From an uncultured Clostridia bacterium (lineage in GTDB: Bacteria > Bacillota > Clostridia > Oscillospirales > Acutalibacteraceae), in assembly GCA_937877675.1 (NCBI GenBank), contig CALEIS010000024.1, forward strand, positions 1 through 16,236: 16,236 nucleotides of DNA, in the 5' to 3' direction. Positions 1-6,190 of this stretch are shown here, one piece after another. The notes under the pieces were generated by a model. It was not told where the DNA came from. It saw nothing but the letters and a program-made list of their open reading frames with translations, and made no database searches. Numbering within the stretch: the stretch's first letter is position 1; each line of letters starts with the position of its first letter. A program made the translations under genes and the position numbers.

Positions 1-52
1 AATCCACGTCCATTGAGGTAATTTCCTCAACCATCTTTTTTTGTTCAGCCAT
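1..52 (-). CDS. proS: Proline--tRNA ligase, N-terminal fragment (5' end of gene only)
   Basis: Only the first 17 codons lie in the window, reading MAEQKKMVEEITSMDVD; the gene runs off the left edge. This opening resembles the N-terminus of the archaeal/eukaryote-like (short) class II prolyl-tRNA synthetases common in Clostridia, which begin with a similar 'VEEITSM' stretch before the catalytic core. The enzyme would charge tRNA-Pro in the cytoplasm. The ATG at 50-52 has a good ribosome binding site, AAGGAAG at 60-66, with 7 nt spacing. The match is to a short remembered family motif, so the call is tentative; no catalytic motif is visible. It lies downstream of acpP on the same strand, separated by a hairpin (193-220) and a dispersed repeat (91-170), so it is probably a separate transcription unit. 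I saw no convincing promoter of its own. Confidence 0.6.
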   Translation of the reverse strand, partial: MAEQKKMVEEITSMDVD

Positions 53-90
53 TTTATATCTTCCTTAACATAAAAAATTAAATAGATTTA

Positions 91-170
91 TTTTTTCGCA
101 AGGCAATGTGGCAGAGGCGAAGCTGTATATAGATACTGCAAGCCGAAAGCCACGAAGATTTGCGGAAAAA
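91..170. repeat. Dispersed ~80-bp imperfect palindromic repeat, copy 1
   Basis: This 80-nt intergenic element is nearly identical to 6099-6179 in the same orientation. The first 39 nt differ at only two positions. It folds as one long interrupted hairpin: an outer stem TTTTTCGCAA/TTGCGGAAAAA, then GTGGC/GCCAC, then GGC/GCC, then GCTGTAT/ATACTGC with one mismatch around an ATAG loop. It does not look like an intrinsic terminator, because the T-run opens the element and pairs with the closing A-run. It sits between the acpP hairpin and the proS ribosome binding site. I see no target-site duplication and no open reading frame of substance. It is probably a small non-autonomous palindromic element (REP- or MITE-like) or a structured transcript segment. 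Confidence 0.75.
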
Positions 171-192
171 GAAGCTATTTATCATAAAAGAT

Positions 193-220
193 ACAGGGAC
201 AAATAAAGTTCTGTCCCTGT
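193..220 (-). terminator. Hairpin downstream of acpP, probable terminator
   Basis: A perfect 9-bp stem, ACAGGGACA (193-201) and TGTCCCTGT (212-220), encloses a 10-nt loop, 28 nt after the acpP stop codon. On the minus strand the stem is followed by ATCTTTT, a weak U-tract. On the plus strand it is followed by TTTAAAAA. It most likely ends acpP transcription; termination efficiency is uncertain. Confidence 0.6.
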
Positions 221-247
221 TTTAAAAATCTAAATTAAAATTGTTAA

Positions 248-469
248 TTAGTTTTCTTCGATAAACTTAACAATATCAGCAACAGTTCTAATATTTTCAA
301 GCTCTTCGTCGGAGATTTCCATATCGAACTCATCCTCAAGAGTCATAACCAAGTCAGCAAGGTCAATACTGTCAGCACCTAAGTCCTCAAGAAGAACAGC
401 GTCCATAGTAACTACGTCCTCATCCAACTCAAGTTGGTCACAAATGATATCACGTACTTTTTCAAACAT
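248..469 (-). CDS. acpP: Acyl carrier protein
   Basis: This 73-residue acidic four-helix carrier protein holds growing acyl chains on a 4'-phosphopantetheine arm during fatty acid synthesis in the cytoplasm. The attachment motif is LGADSIDLADLVM, with the modified serine at residue 34. DSID replaces the more usual DSLD, a conservative change. Length is typical of bacterial AcpP. The start is the ATG at 467-469 because GGAGGT (479-484) lies 9 nt upstream. An in-frame TTG further upstream (490) would place that ribosome binding site inside the coding region. The gene stands alone, not beside fab genes, and has a near-consensus promoter at 509-537 and a hairpin after it. It could serve a dedicated pathway instead of bulk fatty acid synthesis, but sequence and length favour the housekeeping role. 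Confidence 0.95.
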   Translation of the reverse strand: MFEKVRDIICDQLELDEDVVTMDAVLLEDLGADSIDLADLVMTLEDEFDMEISDEELENIRTVADIVKFIEEN

Positions 470-508
470 TACACATACACCTCCGTTCAAAATCTTAGCA
501 TATTAAAT

Positions 509-537
509 ATATTAAATTTCTTTTTTCGATTTGTCAA
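509..537 (-). promoter_or_regulatory. Promoter of acpP, sigma-A type
   Basis: On the minus strand TTGACA (537-532) and TAATAT (514-509) are separated by exactly 17 nt, close to the vegetative consensus. The predicted start is near position 502, giving a leader of about 33 nt to the acpP ATG at 469. The promoter begins just before the upstream mutase stop codon at 546, so acpP can be transcribed independently of the operon above it. Confidence 0.85.
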
Positions 538-545
538 CACTTTTA

Positions 546-2066
546 TTACAAATTTATGAAATCTTGAAGCGGTGTAAAGTCAATACCCTTTACGTTTTTC
601 ACCATTTCATAAAAAGTCCTGCAAATTTCGACACATCCACCCTCTGAATCACTTTCCGTATTGAATGGCATTACAGGGTCGTGGACGGAAAGTCTGAGTA
701 AAAACCATCCGTTTCTCTTTTCATCTTTGAACGAAACTCTCACACCCTCGTAATTGTCAGGAGCTAAAACCATTTCATCACTTTCGTCTGCGATTTGCTT
801 AATATCTTCAATGAGCTTTTCCCCAATTTCACGGAAATTTTCTTCTGTTATATTAAAACGAAGCTCTTTTTCTTCCAAGGGTTTTTTAAGGTCTGCAATA
901 CAATCACCGATTTTCTTGTTTTCTTTACGGAGTACAGCAGCCTTAATGATAATCTTTGTAACAAGATATGCACCGTCATCAAGATAGTAATTTTCTTTAA
1001 ACGCAGCATGACCTGATGTTTCAATGGCAAGTGGTGAGTTTTCACCGAGATTTGTACGACGAATTGCCTCATCAATTACATTTTTATATCCACGCTTAAA
1101 GCGGATATGCTTACCACCAAGTTTTTCTTCGATAAATTCACGAAGACCATCACTTGTAACAGAGTCAGTTACAATACTGCCACCATCATTACCTTCAAGA
1201 GCAATAACTGAAGCCAATGCGACAATAGCATTTCTGTTGATTTCTTCACCTTTTTCATCAACACATGATGCACGGTCAACGTCAGTATCGAAAATTACAC
1301 CTAAATCACAGTTGTTTTCCACTGTTGCTTTACGGATAAATTCCATAGCAACCTTGTTTTCAGGATTAGGAATGTGATTCGGAAACATTCCGTCAGGCTC
1401 TAAAAACTGACTTGCAGATACATCTGCACCCAAAGGTGCTAAAACCTTTGTAGCATAGAATCCACCAACACCATTACCTGCATCAACTGCAATTTTAAAT
1501 CCATCAAGTGGCTTTTCGTAATTATCAGCATTAACACCTTGCTTAATCATATTACGAAGAATCTCTGCGTATTCGGAAATATAATCAATAGGAGTAACTG
1601 AGCCTATTTTTTCTGCTTTTTCACAAGGCTCATTTTCTGCTACTGCTAAAATGCTTTTTAATTCATCACCTGAAAGTCCACCATCACGAGTAAAGAATTT
1701 AAGTCCGTTTCTGTCAAAAGGATGATGACTTGCAGTAATCTGAATTGCACCGTCACAGTTTCTTGTAACAGTTGTCATAAACATGGCAGGAGTTGAACAA
1801 TATGAGCAATTAAGAATATTAACTCCCATATCACTTACAACTGAAATTACAGCATCTCTTATTCTGTCGGCAGAAATTCTTGAATCGTGACCAACTGAAA
1901 CTACCAAATCAGAATACGCTTTGCCTGTTTTTTCACTTAAAAATTTAATAAAAGCAGTTGAAATATACTTTACTACATCATCTGTAAGTTGAATTTCAGG
2001 ATATTTCTCTGTTGCAACGGCAACGCCACGGACATCCGTACCACTTTTAAGATGCATCAACTTCAT
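546..2066 (-). CDS. Phosphomannomutase/phosphoglucomutase, plant-like subfamily
   Basis: A 506-residue alpha-D-phosphohexomutase, which interconverts hexose 1- and 6-phosphates in the cytoplasm to feed sugar nucleotide and polysaccharide synthesis. Visible motifs in order are the N-terminal GTDVRG (9-14), the phosphoserine loop TASHHP (Ser113), the Mg-binding loop DTDVDR (260-265) and the sugar-specificity loop ETSGHAAF (349-356). Domain 4 carries LRLSVHDPVMPFN instead of the usual RxSGTEP phosphate loop. From memory this variant resembles the chloroplast-type PGM/PMM subfamily ('LHDPVLPLN'). The ATG overlaps the stop of the preceding PLP-enzyme gene as ATGA (2063-2066), with AGAGG 9 nt upstream inside that gene, so translational coupling is likely. 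Glucose versus mannose preference cannot be read from the sequence. Confidence 0.9.
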   Translation of the reverse strand: MKLMHLKSGTDVRGVAVATEKYPEIQLTDDVVKYISTAFIKFLSEKTGKAYSDLVVSVGHDSRISADRIRDAVISVVSDMGVNILNCSYCSTPAMFMTTVTRNCDGAIQITASHHPFDRNGLKFFTRDGGLSGDELKSILAVAENEPCEKAEKIGSVTPIDYISEYAEILRNMIKQGVNADNYEKPLDGFKIAVDAGNGVGGFYATKVLAPLGADVSASQFLEPDGMFPNHIPNPENKVAMEFIRKATVENNCDLGVIFDTDVDRASCVDEKGEEINRNAIVALASVIALEGNDGGSIVTDSVTSDGLREFIEEKLGGKHIRFKRGYKNVIDEAIRRTNLGENSPLAIETSGHAAFKENYYLDDGAYLVTKIIIKAAVLRKENKKIGDCIADLKKPLEEKELRFNITEENFREIGEKLIEDIKQIADESDEMVLAPDNYEGVRVSFKDEKRNGWFLLRLSVHDPVMPFNTESDSEGGCVEICRTFYEMVKNVKGIDFTPLQDFINL

Positions 2067-3334
2067 TTTATAAGACCTCTTTTCAAAAGTTCCTCTGTTG
2101 CAAGCATTACACCGATTTTACCACTGTGGAAATTAAGTCCACCCTGCATCCAGACGGCATATGGCTCACGAAGTGGTGCATCAGCAGAAAGTTCAATGGA
2201 TGAACCGGATGTGAAAGCACCTGCAGACATAATAACCTGATTATCATAACCTGGCATATCCCAAGGCTCAGGAGTTACATATGAGTCAACAGGAGCACCT
2301 TTCTGAAGTCCTTGACAGAATGCAACAAGATTTTCAGGTGTTTCAAGACAAATTGCCTGAATAATATCATGACGAGTTTCTTCCACAGTTGGAGTAACCT
2401 TAAATCCTAATTCTGTATAAATGGATGCAGCAAAAACTGCAGTTTTAAGTGCCTCACCAACAACATGTGGAGCATTGAAAAGTCCCATGAATAAACTTCT
2501 GTTTTGTCCGAGAGTTGCACCGACCTCAACACCAAGTCCGGGAGTTGTAAGTCTGTAACCACAAAGGTCAACCAAATCCTTGCGACCTGCAATATATCCA
2601 CCACAAGAAGCAATTCCGCCACCTGCATTCTTAATAAGTGAACCTGCCATCAAATCTGCACCAACCTCTGTTGGCTCAAATTTTTCAGTAAACTCACCAT
2701 AGCAATTGTCAACCATAACGATTGCTCTCTTGTTCACTCTATGTACAATTTCACAAACCTTTTTAATTTCATCAACAGAAATTGTGTGACGAAGTGAATA
2801 ACCACGAGAACGCTGAATGTAAACCATTCTTACACTCTTGTCTTTTGAAGCTTCTTCAATAGCTTCATAATCAAGCTCGTCATTTTCTGTTAAATCAACC
2901 TGAGCATAATGCACACCGAAATCAGCAAGTGTACCCTCACCCATATTTTTACCATTAAGACCGATTGTTGAATGAAGTGTATCATAAGGTGTGCCTGAAA
3001 CACAAAGCATTGTGTCATTTGGACGAAGAATACCATAAAGGCAAACTGCAAGAGTATGTGTACCACTTGCCAAAGCACCTGAACGGATAATTGCACTTTC
3101 TGCACCAAAAATATCTGCAGTAAGCACATCAAGTTTTTCTCTGCCCTTGTCACCATATCCGTAACCGGTAGATGTGTTGAAATCTGTTTCATCAACTCTG
3201 TTTCTTATAAACGCAGAAAGCACCTTATGTTGATTATATTCAGTTATCTCATCAATTCTTCCAAAAACTGTTTCTGCTTTTTTCAAAGCAGTAGATGAAA
3301 GTTCTTTTACTCTGTCGCTAATTTCAAAAAACAT
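2063..3334 (-). CDS. Methionine gamma-lyase family PLP-dependent protein (YnbB / 'aluminium resistance' family)
   Basis: A 423-residue fold-type I PLP enzyme of the Met_gamma_lyase (YnbB) family, predicted to be cytoplasmic. Visible features are GSGALASGT-like residues (IIRSGALASGTH, 83-93) that would cradle the cofactor phosphate, VDNCYGEF (208-215) supplying the PLP-ring aspartate (Asp209), and AGSLIKNAGGG (230-240) with the probable Schiff-base lysine Lys235. The family is often annotated 'aluminium resistance protein' and its true substrate is poorly established; C-S lyase activity on methionine or cystathionine-like substrates is inferred from the fold. The start ATG at 3334 has AAAGGA upstream. 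The gene sits 6 nt after a GNAT gene and overlaps the mutase by 4 nt. In Bacillus the homolog lies near glnR and hflX, which are absent here. Confidence 0.85.
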   Translation of the reverse strand: MFFEISDRVKELSSTALKKAETVFGRIDEITEYNQHKVLSAFIRNRVDETDFNTSTGYGYGDKGREKLDVLTADIFGAESAIIRSGALASGTHTLAVCLYGILRPNDTMLCVSGTPYDTLHSTIGLNGKNMGEGTLADFGVHYAQVDLTENDELDYEAIEEASKDKSVRMVYIQRSRGYSLRHTISVDEIKKVCEIVHRVNKRAIVMVDNCYGEFTEKFEPTEVGADLMAGSLIKNAGGGIASCGGYIAGRKDLVDLCGYRLTTPGLGVEVGATLGQNRSLFMGLFNAPHVVGEALKTAVFAASIYTELGFKVTPTVEETRHDIIQAICLETPENLVAFCQGLQKGAPVDSYVTPEPWDMPGYDNQVIMSAGAFTSGSSIELSADAPLREPYAVWMQGGLNFHSGKIGVMLATEELLKRGLIK

Positions 3335-3340
3335 TTTGCA

Positions 3341-4021
3341 CTATCCTTTGTTGTCATATATTTCTTTAACGATTTCAAAACCGCATTTTTTATAAAATTC
3401 TAAGTTGTGTTCTTTTGACACAAGATACACATCTTCATTAATCGATAGGTTTAGTAATTTTTCAACTAAACCCTTTCCGTATCCCTTACCACGATATGTA
3501 TTCTCTGTATAAACATCCGTTATTATAGATATTTTTTGAGTAAACGTAATAAATCCACCCGTAACGACTCGATTATCTTCCGTTACAACTGCACCTTCAC
3601 ACTTATCCATACTGTTGAGAAGCATTTTAAGCGCTACAATCTCATTGTGTTTTTCTCTGTCGTCATTATTCAGGTCCTTAATTTTCCAGTATTCAGACTT
3701 ATTTATACCTTTTTCTATGCCATTACAAGATGCAGATTTTCTTAATAGATATTTTTTATCTATTTCATCATTTTTATTATCTATTACGAATTCTAACTCT
3801 TCTTTATCTGCATTTTCACTTGCAAAAACAAGGCTTCTACCATTTCTGCTTGTGGCTACAAGGGCTGTAATCTGCTCATTCTCATCATATTGTACCCACA
3901 CAACACCATCATTGAGCCTTATTTTGTCACAAAGTCCTGTCAATGCAATAAACTCTGCATAATCGTCTTTACCTAGATAGTTAAAAATTGACTCATCAAT
4001 AAAATCGAGGGATTTAACCAT
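3341..4021 (-). CDS. GNAT family N-acetyltransferase
   Basis: A 226-residue protein whose C-terminal third (about 120-220) is a GNAT domain that would transfer an acyl group from acyl-CoA to an amine. The acetyl-CoA pyrophosphate loop (motif A) is TYRGKGYGKGL, with the RGKGYG signature at 177-182. It is preceded by the strand ISIITDVYT and followed by NLEFYKKCGFE, the usual closing motif. The N-terminal 110 residues look like a degenerate partner domain, as in two-domain GNATs, with no motif I recognise. The ATG at 4021 has GAGGAG about 8 nt upstream and overlaps the end of the M42 peptidase gene by 8 nt, so the two are probably co-translated. Substrate is unknown; the peptidase neighbours suggest amino acids or peptides, but this is inference. 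Confidence 0.85.
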   Translation of the reverse strand: MVKSLDFIDESIFNYLGKDDYAEFIALTGLCDKIRLNDGVVWVQYDENEQITALVATSRNGRSLVFASENADKEELEFVIDNKNDEIDKKYLLRKSASCNGIEKGINKSEYWKIKDLNNDDREKHNEIVALKMLLNSMDKCEGAVVTEDNRVVTGGFITFTQKISIITDVYTENTYRGKGYGKGLVEKLLNLSINEDVYLVSKEHNLEFYKKCGFEIVKEIYDNKG

Positions 4022-5030
4022 GTGAGAACTCCTCTAACAAGGCTTTTGCAAGAGCTTTAACACATTCCATATCCTTTTTTGAGCCAACAGAAGATGCCGA
4101 ATGAATATATCTGCAAGGCAAAGATACTGCAACAGTTTTTATACCACCTGCTGACTTATGAATTGCTGCCGCATCGTTTCCACCTGCAACAACAGTCTTT
4201 GTCTGGTTGGCAATTTCGTTTTTGTCGGCAATTTCCCTTGCTCTCTTATATAAATCTTTGTTATAAATTGTGCCACGGTCCATAAAAGATACTACTGCAC
4301 CATTACCCACCTTGCAAACCTTTTTGTTTTCAGGAGTATCAGGAATATCGGATGCAGTTGTTGTTTCAAGCACAATAGCATAATCTGGGTTTACTGTGTA
4401 TGCAGAAACAGTAGCACCTCGAGTGCCAACCTCTTCTTGTACAGTGAAAACACAAGTATAGTCAATTTTTGACTTCTCGTTTAAAAGTTCAAGCATTATT
4501 GCGCAACCAAGGCGGTCATCAAGAGCCTTTGACTTAATCATATCATTACCAAATTCAACAAAATCTGATTTGAAATATCCAAAGTCACCAAGGTTTAGAC
4601 AATTTTCTGCTATCTCCTTATTTTCAAAGCCAAAATCAACACACATATCGGAAATCTCAGGAATTTTCTTTGCTTCGTCACCTGAGCATTGATGAATTGC
4701 CTTGCCACCAACAACACCAACATGACCATTTACAGTAATTTTCTTACCAAAAAGAGCAGAATTATCAATTCCACCTACATTTGCAACATAAACAAAGCCA
4801 TCATCGGTAATATATGTGACAATAAAGCCCACTTCGTCCATATGTGCAAAGAGTGCCACTTTATTTTTTGGTGTTTTTTCACCTTTTTTATTAACAATCA
4901 AATTTCCTATTGGGTCAACTGTATAGTCGCAATCATCAGGAAGTTTTGAGATTATAAAATCTCTCACATTTTTCTCATCACCGGATGTACCATTAAGCAG
5001 ACAAAGGGTTTTTAAAAGTTCAAAATTCAT
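4014..5030 (-). CDS. M42 family metallopeptidase (glutamyl aminopeptidase/endoglucanase family), copy B
   Basis: A 338-residue cytoplasmic di-metal aminopeptidase of the M42/TET family, which trims short peptides from the N-terminus, often as a dodecamer. The metal centre and catalytic residues are intact: AHMDEVGF (His63, Asp65), ALDDRLG (bridging Asp171), VQEEVGTRG (catalytic Glu199, ligand Glu200), a carboxylate at LETTTASD (Glu222) and RYIHS (His310). I chose the ATG at 5028-5030, which gives a 4-nt gap after the preceding gene and has GGAAAGG (5041-5047) upstream. An earlier start at 5081 would add 17 residues overlapping the neighbour and lacking family similarity. It directly follows a paralog (5035-6027) with which it shares motif order but clearly diverged sequence, so the pair may differ in substrate. 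Confidence 0.92.
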   Translation of the reverse strand: MNFELLKTLCLLNGTSGDEKNVRDFIISKLPDDCDYTVDPIGNLIVNKKGEKTPKNKVALFAHMDEVGFIVTYITDDGFVYVANVGGIDNSALFGKKITVNGHVGVVGGKAIHQCSGDEAKKIPEISDMCVDFGFENKEIAENCLNLGDFGYFKSDFVEFGNDMIKSKALDDRLGCAIMLELLNEKSKIDYTCVFTVQEEVGTRGATVSAYTVNPDYAIVLETTTASDIPDTPENKKVCKVGNGAVVSFMDRGTIYNKDLYKRAREIADKNEIANQTKTVVAGGNDAAAIHKSAGGIKTVAVSLPCRYIHSASSVGSKKDMECVKALAKALLEEFSHG

Positions 5031-5034
5031 ACTC

Positions 5035-6027
5035 TCACACCCTTTCCAAGAATTCTGCAATAAGCTTTGCACAAGCTTCAATATCTCTTATATCAACAGT
5101 TTCAACAGGAGTGTGCATATATCTCAAAGGAATTGACACCAAAACTGATGGAATTCCACCCTTTGAAATAGTTATGTGGTCTGCATTTGTACCTGTGCGA
5201 CCATTCATAATTTCCTTTTGATAAGGAATTCCCTTTTCCTTTGCTATTTCAACCAAAAGTTCAGTATATTGTCTGTCAAGAATTGGAGCATATCCTACCA
5301 TAGCACCGCCATTCATTTTGCCACATTCACTTGACTTTGAATCAGGAGTAGTTGCAAAACTAACATCAACCGAAACAGATAAATCTGCATCCACATTAAA
5401 CGACGCACACTTTGCCCCAGTGCCACCTGTTTCTTCTTGTGCAGAGCAAATAAAAGTAATTTCGTTCTCTGTTTTTGTGTATTCAAGTGCCTTTAAAAGC
5501 ACAGCAATTCCACCACGGTCATCAATATATGGTGAAGATACCCTATTCTCATTAAGCACAGAAAAACTGCTTCTGAATGATGCTCTGTCACCAATAGAAA
5601 TCACTTTTTCAGCGTCTTCCTTGCTCATACCAATATCCACAACGCAAGTACCATCAGTTGACACCTTGCTTTCACCATCAGAGAGATGTGGTGGCACTGT
5701 ACAAACAACACCGTAAATATCTTTATTTCCGTGTAAAGTCAATTCCATACCCTCTGTGGTACGCATATCAACTCCACCGACTTTTTGCACACGGACAAAA
5801 CCATCGTCAGTAATTCCTGTAACAACAAAACCAATTGTATCAAGATGTGCATCAAGAAGAATGTGTTTTCCTTTGCCGTTTTTGTGAATGATAATGTTTC
5901 CTGAAACATCAGTAGAAACATCGCCATACAGTGAAAAAAGCCCCTTGAGTGCTTCAAAGGAGCTGTTTTCTTCCCCCGCAACACCTGCAGGGGAAGTTAA
6001 TTTTTCTAAAAGTTCAATAGTTGTCAT
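5035..6027 (-). CDS. M42 family metallopeptidase, copy A
   Basis: A 330-residue M42 aminopeptidase, first gene after the dispersed repeat and likely first in a five-gene co-directional run. Active-site residues are DAHLDTIGF (His61, Asp63), YIDDRGG (bridging Asp169), AQEETGGTG (catalytic Glu198, Glu199), VDVSFATT (Asp221) and RYMHTP (His305). The PDZ-like or apical insertion domain should lie between roughly 75 and 160. The ATG at 6027 has AAGG about 9 nt upstream. The chain differs from its neighbour at many positions, including the residue before the metal-ligand loop, which argues for an old duplication. No signal peptide is visible, so it acts in the cytoplasm. Exact substrate range is not readable; older databases also call the family cellulase M or endoglucanase, which is misleading. 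Confidence 0.92.
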   Translation of the reverse strand: MTTIELLEKLTSPAGVAGEENSSFEALKGLFSLYGDVSTDVSGNIIIHKNGKGKHILLDAHLDTIGFVVTGITDDGFVRVQKVGGVDMRTTEGMELTLHGNKDIYGVVCTVPPHLSDGESKVSTDGTCVVDIGMSKEDAEKVISIGDRASFRSSFSVLNENRVSSPYIDDRGGIAVLLKALEYTKTENEITFICSAQEETGGTGAKCASFNVDADLSVSVDVSFATTPDSKSSECGKMNGGAMVGYAPILDRQYTELLVEIAKEKGIPYQKEIMNGRTGTNADHITISKGGIPSVLVSIPLRYMHTPVETVDIRDIEACAKLIAEFLERV

Positions 6028-6098
6028 TTATATCAACCTTATTTTTCTTTACTTTTATGATTTGCAGAAAATCTATACAAACCATATTTTTGAGCAGA

Positions 6099-6179
6099 TT
6101 TTTTCGCAAGACAATGTGGCAAAGGCGAAGCTGTATAAGATATACCGCGAGCCGAAAGCCACGAAGTATTTGCGGAAAA
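6099..6179. repeat. Dispersed ~80-bp imperfect palindromic repeat, copy 2
   Basis: The second copy of the element at 91-170, in the same orientation. The outer stem TTTTTCGCAAG/TTTGCGGAAAA pairs with one T-G and one G-T wobble. GTGGC/GCCAC and GGC/GCC follow, and the apex is GCTGTATA/TATACCGC around AGA with one mismatch. The apex differs in sequence from copy 1 but remains a hairpin. It starts 12 nt beyond the galactokinase stop codon and ends 71 nt before the M42 peptidase start. No other hairpin separates these genes. It lacks a trailing T-run on either strand, so a simple terminator role is not supported. Confidence 0.75.
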
Positions 6180-6190
6180 TATGCCAAAAA

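Noticed and set aside
1024..1377. A 117-codon plus-strand frame inside the phosphohexomutase gene
   Set aside because: Shadow of the minus-strand mutase, whose catalytic motifs cover the same bases.
5031..5081. N-terminal extension of the second M42 peptidase (start at 5081)
   Set aside because: It overlaps the preceding gene by 47 nt and has no family similarity; the ATG at 5030 has a ribosome binding site and the usual M42 N-terminus.
6028..6098. A promoter for the M42 peptidase run (TTGTAT followed by TAAAAG)
   Set aside because: The -10 match is poor; a promoter here is plausible but I cannot support a position.
6099..6179. Repeat copy 2 as the galactokinase terminator
   Set aside because: On the minus strand the hairpin is followed by an A-run region, not a T-run; the T-run pairs within the stem.
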